Source: Mytilisepta virgata (Eukaryota; Mollusca; Bivalvia; Mytilida; Mytilidae). Taken from it: a stretch of 64,000 bases of DNA. Numbering within the stretch: position 1 is the first letter of the stretch; every line of letters starts with the position of its first letter. The stretch lies in the NCBI GenBank assembly GCA_028015205.1, contig CM051511.1, positions 31,426,001 to 31,490,000 on the forward strand, in the 5' to 3' direction. The position numbers and the translations under genes are program-made. Shown piece after piece: positions 39,383 through 50,690 of this stretch. A model generated the notes under the pieces. That model was given only the letters and a program-made list of their open reading frames with translations, was not told the DNA's origin and ran no database searches.

Positions 39383-39832
39383 TTGTCATACATTGGGTCT
39401 CTAGTGTCATACAGTGTCTTTGGTGTCATACATTGTTTTTTTTGGGTCACACTTTGTGTCTATGCTGTCATACATTATGCCTCTGTTGTCAAACATTGTG
39501 TCCCTGTTGTTATACATTGTGTCCCTGTTGTTATACATTGTGTCCCTGTGTTGTTATATATTGTGTCTCTGCGTTATCATACATTGTTTTTATTGTGTCA
39601 TACATTGTGTTTCTTGTGTCATACATCGTGTCTCTGGTGTCATACATTGTTTCTTTGGTGTCATACATTGTGTTCCTATTGTTATAAATTGTGTCTATTT
39701 GTTGTCATGCATTGCGTTTCTGGTGTCATATATTGTCTTTGTGTTTTTGTTGTCATACATTGTGTCTCTCTGTTGTCATACATTTTGTTTCTGTGTTATC
39801 ACATATGATGTCGCTGTAGTTATACATTGTGC
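39383..39832 (+). repeat. Minisatellite, TGTCATACATTGTGTCTCTG unit
   Basis: About 20 units of roughly 20-23 bp with variants (GTTATACATTGTGTCCCTG, GTGTCATACATTGTTTC). Because unit length is often a multiple of three plus or minus one, all three forward frames stay open for 130-165 codons and give hydrophobic cysteine-rich peptides. These are by-products, not proteins. Confidence 0.9.
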
Positions 39833-40269
39833 TCTACAGGAATATATTAGCTAGTAATCAAGATATGCCTATTTTTTCTTCACCAAATATATATGTTCAA
39901 ACGGATTCCGTATAGTAAGGTGATAGTGATGAAGTTTATCAAAACGATTAACTGACGCTATTTATTCTTATTTACCATCGCATGTAATATTTAAATCATT
40001 GTAATCTACAATCGGTTTTGTGTAATTCATGTTTTTAATCTATAGCCTTTTCGTCATTTTGGTATTTAATTCTGTTGTCCAATAGTTTAGATTAGTTTTT
40101 CTTGTCTCAACGTTTTTTGTCTTTCAAAAACTGTTTGTCAATTGTTTGATAATCATTATTGTATTTCAGTATCCCAAATTGCTACATATATGGTGACCAA
40201 GTCATAAAGGTTACGCATTAGGAGCAGGATACATCTAACGGTGTCACTTACTTTCATAAGTTTAGTTTT

Positions 40270-40420
40270 AAGTGAAGTTGTTTCATGTTGTTATTTTGTA
40301 GTATGTTTCTTTTATGTTATTTTTTGTCTGGAGTTCTGTCAGTTGGGTTGCTTTGATTGATTGGTATGTCATTATTGACCTTTCTTGTTATCCGTTGTGT
40401 TGTTTCGTTCGTTAATTGCG
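40270..40420 (+). repeat. Dispersed repeat, TTTATGTTATTTTTT type, copy 2
   Basis: TTCTTTTATGTTATTTTTTG, TTGCTTTGATTGATTGG and TTATTGACCTTTCTTGTTATCC match the 14.4-kb copy. Confidence 0.6.
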
Positions 40421-42507
40421 TCATTGGGAGATACAGATTATGACTTTCGGTTTTGAAAACTGTTTTTACTATTGCAATCTTTTTACAAATGGGCATTAGT
40501 GTATAATAATACATAACCTCCAGTATCATTTCCATTTTAATGAAATTTCGTTCTGTGTTAGCTTAGGTTTTAGGTGTCGTATTTTCGTTTGTTATATCTG
40601 TGAGTAATATATTCGTGTATTTAGAATTCCGTCTTCCTTTGTATTTTATTTCAGTAAAAATCAATGTAACATTTATACAATGTAGGCACTTGAAGATTAA
40701 TGGATTGAATGATGTTTAACGCTGATCTAGTGGTATAGCAGCCAATATCACGGCGAAACTTTGAAAAAATGGTATTAAAAATAAAGGAATTTAAGCAGAA
40801 TAGAGACCAAATAACGTCATTACATCAACTTCAAAAATACTGGTTTCTGAACATACTAAAATAGGATGTAAAAGTATAAAAAGAATGTACGGTTTAAAAG
40901 AAAAAATATTGAAAAAGACGACTGCCTTGTGACACTCAGAGAGAAAATAAGATTAAATTACATGCTATCATCTCCATTAAATACTGGATTAGTTATATAA
41001 TATCAGGGACAAGCAATAAAACTCTGATTAATACGCGATTTTATAGAATCAGCTAATGACTAAACACTATTTAGACAAAAAAGGCACTAAATTCAAAAGA
41101 AATACTAGTATAGGAATGTCCTATGGAGTATTACTAGAAACTATTCATACTGAAAACAAAACGCATACAGATTAAATGTCAATAACACAACATGAACTGT
41201 TCGTAAAACTATGCATCTAAGGTCAGCACATATTCTTAAATAAAGTGGAAACGTACATAATTTATGGAGCTGTAAATGACCAAAGAAATATCAGATAGCT
41301 TACTGACCACAACAATTTTCAACAATATCAATTCCTCAGGTATGTTAAAATGACCAAATAATTTTAAAAAACCATGTCAGTGAGCAAAATACTAATGACG
41401 TTTTACATGTGCAATGAATGTGTGCGTATGGTAAACTAAATTTGTTGGACCAAAACCAGCTTTCCATGTACTGTTAAAGATAAAATTACACCAGAAGATA
41501 TGGATAGGCAAGGAGCCAACTGAACAACATGATTACTAAATGACTGTATCAAGTAAAATTATCCGACAGTCTGGACAACTCATTTCGTGAAATGGATTTT
41601 TCAAAATTTGAATACCTTAATCAATGTGAATTGTATAGTCACTTGAGTGAAAGATCCAATGAGGTAAGTCGTAGCTGAAAAAAATTGAAGTTACCAGATT
41701 TTGTTCAATAATGTTTCCAGAGAAACAAACACATTCCGCCTATGGAATTTTCAATGTAACTCAAGCTAACTCTTCCTATGAGATTTTATAAAATTAAGAT
41801 TTACAACCCTGTGTTGCGTGATATATGCAAAAATTGCATTCAAAATATTTAAATATATTCACACCTGTGCAAACTACCAACTGCTGTAAGCAACCTTTAT
41901 CAATTCCCCCCAGCGTTTTTTCCTAAATAATTTAACTGTATTGAACGACCACCTGCCCAACGCGATCAACGACCACATAAATTCCAATGAAATAACATGT
42001 AAAAAATTTTTTAACGACCACTTTTGACAATTAAACGATGAATGTGAACAATTGATATGCTCGTCGTCTTGTTGACTTATGGATTTTTCGGAAAACCGGA
42101 AAGTTAACTTTGGTATAACTTTATTTTGTATGATTGATTAAAGTTCAAACAGATAATTTTTCTAGAAATTATCTAAAGTTTTAGTCGTATTTTTAAATTC
42201 CAAAATGTGGGATTTAAATGTTGACCTTTAATACTGAATGTGTGTATTACGACAACACATGGGTTAATTATTAGGACGTCGGCTAAATCGAAATGCTTGG
42301 GAACCTCGAGGATGAATTCAGTGAACTTTCTCTCCAAACATTTTCAGTACAGTCTAACTTCAGACAGTTTTTTTAAAACCTTGTTGCCAGTGATTTGTTC
42401 TTTTATCCTAATATATATGTGACGGGGCTTCCCAGGTGTACGATTGAAGTTATAGCACCATAATAGGTTTATGGTTTATAACCACCCTCCATTAGTTGCG
42501 CTAGTGG

Positions 42508-42580
42508 AGTACTCCTGTAGCTCAGTTTGTAGAGCGGTGGACTACTGAACCAAAGGTTCCGTGTTCGATGCCCAGTTGGT
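42508..42580 (+). repeat. tRNA-like sequence, probably SINE head or tRNA pseudogene
   Basis: CCTGTAGCTCAGTTTGTAGAG resembles a box A with D-arm, and GTGTTCGATGCCC resembles box B. No acceptor stem or clean five-pair anticodon stem could be built, so it is not called a functional tRNA. Confidence 0.45.
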
Positions 42581-43629
42581 GCGGTAGATAATTTTGGGAG
42601 ACAAACCATGCTCTGCTGCTACATATACAATATGTATTGGTTTAACACATCTGTCTTAATGTTATCAATTATTACAATATTTATGGAGGATACATAAAAA
42701 TATAACGACACAAAACATAGCAAAACAATCTAATACTTCAAAAGTAGTAATGTGAATACCATACTAGAAAAATGCAATAGTTTTAAACAATTATTCTACA
42801 CATACACTGTATTTTTCTTGGAAACGACTGACCCTGTATTAAAGGACCACCTGTCCATTTTTGTCTTTCTTCTCCCTGGATGTATTCATAAATTTGTCTG
42901 CTGGTCCTATACTTTTTATCATGCTCCAGTCAATCTAAAAGATACTTTTTATATCTAATACGACTTATTAACTAGATGCACTTATACAGAATGTAAACTA
43001 GCTGTTATTCAAGCTAGATAACACCTTGTTGCAATCATACTATACTGGATTTTATAGTACACCAGATGGTCAGAATAGATTTGGGAAGGTTTAGGTGCTC
43101 ATGACAAAACAAAAAATCAGAACAATGATTAATATATAATGAACCGATCTTAAGTGAAGCTTTTACATAATGAAACTGCACCTGAAATTAACAATTTGCA
43201 CAATTTCATAAAGATCAATTCTGTTTATTTCCACAATAAAAAGTTTCATTGAGACTGTACTGTTTTATTTTTTTTGTAATGCATTAAAAAACAGTAATCA
43301 TTATACATGTAGATTTGTCTTCCTCCTGTAGCTTGTACATGTATATTTAGCTTGTTTATAAATACCCTTGGAGAAACTGAAAACTTTTTTTTTAAATTTA
43401 TTTTTATATTAAATTAGCCAACCAGTAGCTTATCTAAAATTACAGTAAAAACGAGCGCATTTCGACCCTGCTGTATGAATCATATACCGTCTAACCAATG
43501 TTTGTGGTTCTAGGTAGAGGTCACCTTGTTGGCAATCATAATGTATTGACTTTTATATTGTGTTTTATACACCAAAGGGTCAAGGTAGACATGGGGGAGG
43601 TTTGGATATCCATACCATTTGTTCCTCAC

Positions 43630-43750
43630 CACTATCAAGTCATGACTCTCTGTTGTTTCTACATGTATGTTTGTGTTTTGTACTCTTTTATGTTATTTTT
43701 TCAAGATTCTGTTGATTGGATTTGTATGTCATAACGGATCTTTTCCCTTA
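43630..43750 (+). repeat. Dispersed repeat, TTTATGTTATTTTTT type, copy 3
   Basis: TGACTCTCTGTTGTTTC, TACTCTTTTATGTTATTTTTT and GATTGGATTTGTATGTCAT match copies at 14.4 and 40.3 kb. The 100 bp upstream (GGTCACCTTGTTGGCAATCATA) is also similar to 43021-43110. Confidence 0.6.
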
Positions 43751-43854
43751 TCAATTAGCTTATTAATTTATTTAGTTAGTAACCAATATGATTATTTTTA
43801 GGAATCCTTTTCGCGAACTAGCCATAAATAGTAATCCAAGAACTGCTTGTTTTC

Positions 43855-43970
43855 CTGTCGAACGCCGGTGGTTCTCTCCAGTAATTCTACTTCCTCTGCC
43901 AATTAATACTGTGCCCTATTATATGGCAAATTCTGCTGAAAGTGGTGTTAATCTCAAATAAAACAAATTG
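43855..43970 (+). mobile_element. SINE tail fragment, copy F
   Basis: CGCCGGTGGTTCTCTCCAG, CTACTTCCTCTGCCAAT and ATATGGCAAATTCTGC match the tail half of the 63-kb SINE. It lies just downstream of the minus-strand gene's stop. Confidence 0.55.
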
Positions 43971-44014
43971 TATTACACAAACACTAAACCTGTTTGTAAT
44001 CATCGTCCTCATCT

Positions 44015-47000
44015 TCAGTAGTTTTCCCCCCGTATTTTTGCCATATCCTTCCTGTTATGCTGTTTCTGTGTGCCATGTTCAGCTGTGATTTTTTCATCCT
44101 AAGATATAAATAACCAAATTTAAGTAACTGTTTAACTGTGATTATATATAAAGAATGTTGAAAGGGGAAATGGATTTCTTATACCTGCATAGACATCATC
44201 GATTGTCGAGAAGTGGGCAGGAATCAAAAACTATGACGAATGTGATTATTTTAAATTTTTAATTGTGAACTTCCCTTTTCCCAGTAGTAAAATACCAGCA
44301 TCTCAAGCCTATGGCGTTTATATTCCACAGCTGATTCGTTACTGACATGCATGTGATTTCTAAGTTGACTTTCTTGATAGAGCGAAGTTACTTTTACATA
44401 AACTTCTATGACAAGCTCACGTGAAATATTTTGACTTGATTGACTGATACAAAATTTCAATCTTATTAATCACCGGTCACTATTTTTTCGCATCCCTGTC
44501 GTCCGATATATCTTGTAAATCCTCCTCGGATAGGGAAGCAAATCGTTCCCGTCTGGAGGCGATTATTGTCGTCTCACAAATAAGCATTTCCGATGTTCCC
44601 GGATTTTTACTTTACGGTGAGATAAAACTAGACAATTTCGAAAGTAATGTTGCTGGAAAACAGTTTAAAAAGACCATTATCGCAACGGATCTGGTCATAA
44701 AGACTTATACGACTATTTACCTAAGGACAATAGTCATTGAATTATTAACGGCTCTTTGCATTCTTTAAAAAGTGACAAATTTATCTGAATTAATTTTCCT
44801 ATATATAGCATACATATATATTCTGGGGTATGATAAAAGGTTCTATTAAAACAATACACCTAACAGAGATCAGAAAAATTACTGAATATGTACTCCATTC
44901 TCATAGTATCGTATGTTTGATGATATCTTGTTATTTAAGGACTGTGTTTACATTCAACGTAAACGCCATTTTGGCTTCGTTACGAACCAGCACATAGCAG
45001 CAGTATACTACCTTTTGTCTGTGAACTTCGTGTGTTTCTATTAAGCTGTCAACGTAGTCAACAAGAGAACCGACACCCTCCTTATACTTCGTGGTCAGCT
45101 TTTTCTGTTCTTCTTTTTTAATTTCCTGTAGACGAAATATTCTAAAAATCAGTCTCTGAAACAATAATCTAAATATTTTGCAATATTTCGTATATAAGAA
45201 AAAACATGAGACTAAACACCCTCTCCTAGCAAAGCTTTGTATTCAGATTCTCGGATTCATATATATTAATTAGGAGTTTTATGAGTCTACCTGGGGAACA
45301 TTCGAAATAATTTGAGAGAGATGGAGAGCTGGGTAGAAAGAGAACAATATTTTTATATGTATATACATGTACTCTCACACCACCACCACCACCAAAAAGA
45401 AAGAGAGAAAGAATATCGCATACCACGTGTTTGTCTATTTTAGCTTCTAATGAATCCCAGTCTTCGTCTTTTAGGTCGTCCGCTAATTTTATCTGAAATG
45501 GGTGAATTTGCTATACGGATGAACATGACATATTGAAGAACATACTTTAAACACATTTTACTGTCAAAACATCACATATGACAATAGGATCAGACAAGTA
45601 AAAAACTTATGAAATCTTCTCCTCTTTACACACAGAGTAGGAAAGACAATATATTACATATACAGAATATCATATTTAAGAACAAGTTTGTTAATACAAA
45701 AAAAAATTAATAAACATAGCATGATATTGAAGAATATTATCGCACTAAAAATTGTTTTGAAAGAATTCATCGGTGTGTATACGAGACCAGCTCGTTCCCA
45801 AATTGAATGACGACCTTCGTTATATTGTAAGTTAGTTAAACTTTACACGCCAATGAATTCCGTAAAAACAACTTTCATTACTTATGATTCTAAAAACTTT
45901 CAGAAACTTCACTTAAGTAGAGGCTCAGAGGGCTGAGCCTATATCGCTCACCTGGCAGAAACAAAAATTGCCCATAGTGGCCATGTTTGTCGCGTGATCT
46001 GGACAAAATAAAAAACTTTGTTAAAAACCTCCCACAGATGGCGTGTAAGTTAGTTAAACTTTACACGCCAATGAATTCCGTAAAAACAACTTTCATTACT
46101 TATGATTCTAAAAACTTTCAGAAACTTCACTTAAGTAGAGGCTCAGAGGGCTGAGCCTATATCGCTCACCTGGCAGAAACAAAAATTGCCCATAGTGGCC
46201 ATGTTTGTCGCGTGATCTGGACAAAATAAAAAACTTTGTTAAAATCCTCCCACAGATGCTTGTTGTCAAGTTTCATTTGGCCAAGCAGTTTCAGAGAAGA
46301 AGATTTCTTTATATCAGCCTATCAGAAACAAGAACTGTCCATGTCAGCCATGCTTGTTGTCCAATCAGGATGAAAAAAAAAATAATTTCATTAAAGACTT
46401 TCCATAGATGCTTCCTGTTTGACAGTTTGGCTGACAGTTTTGGCAAAGTAGTTCCAGAAATTTTCTTTTTTAAATCATCCAATGAGAAACAAGAATTGCC
46501 CATGACGGCCATGTTTGTTACCCGATCGGTACGAAATGATGAATTCCTGTCAATTTTCGTTCCATTTGGCCAAGGGACTTCAGCGGGGAAGATTGTTTAA
46601 AACAAACCAATCAAATAAAAGAACTGCCCATGGCGTCCATATTTTAGTCCAATCCGGAAATTAGGAAATTTTATAAAGGACCTCCCATTTATGCTTGTTG
46701 TCAAGTTTCGTTCTATTTAGCCCCGTGATTTCAGGAGATGATTTTTTATATCAGCCAATGAGAAACAAGAACTACCCATGGTGGCCATATTTGTAGTCCG
46801 ATCGGAACACAATGAGGATACTTTGTACAGAAGCTCCCATATATGCTTCCTGTCTGGTTTCATTCCATTTGGCCAAGCAGTTCCAGAGAAGAAAAAACTT
46901 TTTAGTCAACCAACGAGAAACAAGAACTGCCCATGACAGCCATGTTTGTTGACCGATCTGGACGAAATGAGGAAACATTGTAAACAACCTCTCATACATG

Positions 47001-50000
47001 CTTCTTGTCAAGTTTTGTTCCATCCATTTGGCCAAGCGATTTCAGAGGAGAATTTTTTTTTATATCAGCCAATCAGAAAAAAGAGCCGCCAATTGCCGTC
47101 ATATTTGTGATCCGATCGGAACAACAAGAGCAAACTTTATAAAGGACCCTAATATATACTTCCTGCCAGGTTTATTCCACTTAGCCAAGCAGTTTCAGAG
47201 GAGAAGATTTTTGAAAACTCAGCAAATCAGAAACAACAATTGCCCATGGCGAACATGTTTGTTATCCGATCAAGACAAAATGAGCAAACTTTATAAAGGA
47301 CCTTTATAAAGTTTAATTCGATTTGGCCCACCAAAATATATTTGTAGACCAAACATGGATGGCCTACATATTACATTTGCTGAAAAATGATCTTATTTGC
47401 GAAAATTAGTGATGAAAGTCATTGTCATTCAAGCATGAAATCAGGTCAAGGTTGGTTGACAGGTGTCAGGCTGTCAAATATCGATGGTAACCGGCATGTA
47501 CCCAGATTGAACTATCTGTAGACCAAATTTAGTGGTGACTATGTATTACAGTTGCCAAGCAATAGACTTAATCTAAAAAATGTATGACCAGTCACTCAAG
47601 AATAAACTGGAGTCAAGTTAAGTGTCCAGTATCAAACTGGCATGTACCCAATAAGAATTATCTCAACACCAAATATTGTGAATCTAGGTATCACGGTTGC
47701 TGAGAAATGAGTCACTCAAGCATGATATTAAGGTCAAGATTGGTAAACTGCCATCAGACTAGCATGTTTCGAAAAGAACTATCTATAGACCCAATCTGGA
47801 AGGTCTATGTATTTCAGTTGCAGAAAAATGGACTAAATAGCAAAAATGTAATGCAAGTTATTCAAGCATAAAATCATTTCAAAATCTGGTGACAGGGTCA
47901 GACTGGCATGGACACAAGAACTATCTATAGACCATTATAAAAGGTGTACAAATGTAAGTATCACAGTTGCTAACAGGAAATTTAATCTCAAGAATGTAAC
48001 ACAAGTCACTCAATCATGAACATTTGGTCAAGATGGGTCGACAGTTGTCAGATTGACATGTACCCACGAAGAACTATTCATAGGTCTAGGTATTACAGTT
48101 GCTGAGAAATGGACTTAATCAGGAAAGTCACTCAAGCATGAAATTAAGGTTAAGGTCCAAAGACAGGTCTCGGACTAGCATATACCCACTATGAACAATC
48201 TATAGACCAAATATGGTGGGCCTATGTATTGCAGTTCCCGAGAAATGGACTTAATCACAAAAGTTGATCGCAGATTTTATAAAGGTTTATTAAGTTAGTG
48301 AACCATCAAAACGAGGTCGAGGCGACAAGACAAGTATACAGCTGCAAAGATTATGCCATAATAGTCTGTGGACTAAAGATCTTAAGTGTGCAAAGATATT
48401 AAGGTTTTAAAATTTCTTTTTTAAAACTTACGCCGCCGGAGAGTAATACCCATATCTCGCCTTTCGCGACATTTGTCGAAGGCGAGCCAAAAACAGCACC
48501 ATTTCTCCGGTTCAAGGAAGTAACGTCGTTGGCCAATGAAAAAATATGTCTCACTGGTAGTCATCAAGCTCTAAATGAAATACAAAAAAAACCCCAAAGA
48601 ATTGCAGAGGAGATTCATATATTAAAATGACCGAAAACAGCACTGTGCTCCTTAGTTTTCAAAACTTCCTGGTAGACTCTTAGGTTCCCCCTCCATGACA
48701 GTAACTCAGCTGGTTACAATGTATATACCATAAGGGACTGGAATCGCAAACCGAAATTTTCACAACTCAGCAAAAATGGTTTATGAATTCTCACAAAGTC
48801 TAACCAATTATAATTATGCAAATAACGGTATCAATACAATTACATCAGTTTGTTTTTCTTGATGAAGCATTTTTCGTGATTTTAATGCTTGTAAAATCTG
48901 TTTGCCCTTCCTCAACACTAATAGTACTTGCATTGTCAAAATGTAAATACCTTCGTATTCGAAGTTTCAAATTATATATTTGGTGGGGTGGGGAAAGGGA
49001 CGTCTTCCCAATTTATGTAAACGATCCATTTGATATATAACAACTGGTACTTACATTAACAAAGACAGGGTTGCTATTGATAAAATTCTCTTCCTCTCTT
49101 TGCTAAGAAAATTAAAATATGTATAAAGATGATAATAAATATAAACATGATGTAAGGTGTTAAATTCAATTCAATGTGACATGGAATATTTGACAATGAC
49201 AAACGGACAACTATTTATCGGGTTAGTTAACTAGATCTTTTAATTATTTGATTTTCCCTTTTTTATCCGCATGTTATTTTTCTTTGTTTTTACGTATTCG
49301 CCTCGTCTTGGGAATAGTCTTCATTTCATTCTTCAGTCTGTGTCTTTTGGTACTCCTTTCCCAGCAAAAGAAGGCGGTATGATTTCAGCCATTATTTGGC
49401 CCCATCTGACATGAAAAATTAAAATTTATATTTCAGTTCGTATAATGATCAAACTTTCACAATCCAGCAATCATTGTACAAAATTCATTCCCATGATGCA
49501 ACAGCAATGTCATGAAAGTATGCTAAATCAAGGATTTGAAGAAAATGTAGTGTTTTCACAGCAGATTTTGGTCTAAACGACTATGTACAACAGCCTTGCC
49601 CAAAAAGATTTTTAATATAATGTTTGTCTAACATAAAGATACATTTCAGTGAAATATCTTTTTGGGCAAGGCTGTTGCTTACATTAAAATTTTAGTTCAA
49701 AGGTCCAGAAATGAATGAAATATGTGTTTTTCATGGATTTCTATTACAGAAATTTCTTGTTGAAAACAAAATAGGTTCCTTAAAATGCATCATTTTAACA
49801 GTACTTAAGCTTAAAGTTTTTTTATTACTTTTTTATTCTGGAATTCAAGGTGGCAAATATCAGACCAATTAAATCATATACAATGCCCTTTACTTCATTG
49901 GTAGTATAAATTGTTTTATAACATAATGCTGTGGTTTTAAAGAACTACGCATACATGTATGTAAAAGTCGTATGTTTGTTTAGTTGGGGTTTAACGCCGT

Positions 50001-50690
50001 TTTCAGCACATTTGGCCATTTCGCGGCGGCCAGTTTTTATTGGTGGAGGAAGCCGGAGTACCCGGAGAGAACCAACGACCTTCGGTAGGAAAATTGGCAA
50101 TCCTTGTCAATTAAGATCGGAGTCGAACACACCCCGCCACAGGTGAGATTCGAACTCACAACCCCAGTGTTGACAGGCTAGTGATCATTAGTAGTCATGA
50201 CGAACTACCTTACAAGTCGTGTGAAATACTAAGGAAAATTTAATCTTTATCGATTAGGATTGTAGCTGCAAGATATATCAAACTGACCAACTTATACAGG
50301 AGTAAACAAAAAGATGACAAAAGAAAGGCTAGAGTTTCTTTTGGCAACCCATAAGTACATATATATGCTTATTCCGTCTAAGATATACACAGCGGAAGAG
50401 GGGGCATATGGAACTCTTTCCAAAAGAAATTTAGGAATTTGGAGGCAAAAAAGTAGCTGAGAAATTTAAAAGTATTTCTTTTATTGTTGTATACCATTAA
50501 AACATCATTAAGATTAGCAAATGTTTTCCACTTTCTTGATTCTGACAGCTTCGTAAAACTACATAATAAACACCACACCTTGTCACTTTAATACCTCTTG
50601 ATTCGTGGTAAATTACTCTTTAGCATTCTTATTAAATATAAATGAACTTACCGACTTGGATCTGAAGAATGATTCCACGAATTTAAACAT
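44015..50690 (-). CDS. Unrecognised small charged protein, five tiny exons (about 117 aa)
   Basis: Exons in transcript order: 50690-50652, 49102-49055, 45492-45424, 45125-45012, 44098-44015 (TGA). All four introns are GT/AG and phase 0, and the frame stays open, which is the main support. The protein starts MFKFVESFFRSKS and continues through KLADDLKDEDWDSLEAKI, EIKKEEQKKLTTKYKEG and SLVDYVDSLIETHEVHRQK, ending MAKIRGENY. It is rich in K, E and D, probably helical or coiled coil, with no signal peptide or membrane segment, so a cytosolic or nuclear role is likely. I do not recognise a family. The last exon also has a second open frame (MAHRNSITGRIWQKYGG), so the C-terminus is less certain. 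Tandem repeats fill intron 2. Confidence 0.55.
44480..44587 (-). pseudogene. Fragment resembling the N-terminus of a Crypton/DUF3504-type protein
   Basis: A 35-codon frame reads RRERFASLSEEDLQDISDDRD and ends at a stop right after a run of A. This resembles the RFASLxEEDLxxLLxxKDSK start of tyrosine-recombinase-derived proteins common in invertebrate genomes; the resemblance is from recall. It lies in intron 4 of the minus-strand gene and could alternatively be an unplaced exon of that gene. Confidence 0.35.
45827..46258. repeat. Near-perfect tandem duplication of 214 bp
   Basis: 45827-46040 and 46045-46258 are offset by 218 bp. I found a single difference (AAAAACCTCCC versus AAAATCCTCCC). 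This implies a very recent duplication or an assembly artefact. The unit includes CTCAGAGGGCTGAGCCTATA, a typical mollusc repeat edge. Confidence 0.9.
46240..47335 (+). repeat. Tandem array A, about 150-bp units, seven copies
   Basis: CCAAGCAGTTTCAGAGGAGAAG and degenerate forms recur near 46282, 46444, 46570, 46719, 46872, 47033 and 47185. Each is followed by GAGAAACAAGAACTGCCCAT and a GTCCGATCGGAAC-like segment. Open frames on both strands are repeat by-products. In intron 2 of the minus-strand gene. Confidence 0.85.
47330..48300 (+). repeat. Tandem array B, about 140-bp units, six copies
   Basis: GAACTATCTATAGACCAAAT variants recur near 47510, 47650, 47778, 47920, 48071 and 48193. They alternate with CAGTTGCTGAGAAATGGAC, AGTCACTCAAGCATGA and CAGACTGGCATGTACCC. 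Non-coding; follows array A directly. Confidence 0.85.
49588..49677. other. Perfect 22-bp inverted repeat (hairpin)
   Basis: The 22-base arm at 49588-49609 (starts CAACAGCCTTGCCC) is exactly complementary to the arm at 49656-49677 (starts ATCTTTTTGGGC), with a 46-base AT-rich loop. It could be a small MITE, a cruciform or a hairpin RNA precursor. In intron 1 of the minus-strand gene. Confidence 0.8.
49979..50216 (-). mobile_element. tRNA-derived SINE, copy B
   Basis: Minus-oriented and well preserved. It has the tail complement GGGGTTTAACGCCG, the body GGAAGCCGGAGTACCCGG and the box-B complement GTGAGATTCGAACTCAC. In intron 1 of the minus-strand gene. Confidence 0.8.

Larger units (their letters stand above)
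35678..44010. other. Gene-poor region between gene 2 and the minus-strand gene
   Basis: After the gene 2 stop, AATAAA at 35883-35888 and 35915-35920 are plausible polyadenylation signals. The rest is AT-rich and holds a decayed hammerhead repeat at 36.08 kb, a degenerate repeat at 36.5 kb, a minisatellite at 39.4 kb, dispersed repeats at 40.3, 43.0 and 43.5 kb and a tRNA-like sequence at 42.5 kb. No coding exon is supported. Confidence 0.6.

Noticed and set aside
39311..39854. Overlapping frames of 130-165 codons
   Set aside because: They are products of the 20-23 bp minisatellite, open in all three frames at once.
42508..42580. Candidate functional tRNA
   Set aside because: Box A and B are visible, but acceptor and anticodon stems cannot be formed; kept only as a tRNA-like repeat.
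46205..47309. Several open frames on both strands containing KFHLAKQFQRRRF-like peptides
   Set aside because: The peptide recurs because the 150-bp tandem unit recurs; non-coding repeat.
48424..48590. Possible exon on the minus strand ending CTCCGGCGGC before GTAAGT
   Set aside because: Two frames are open and neither is needed: the flanking exons already join in phase 0 without it. It is more likely repeat sequence.
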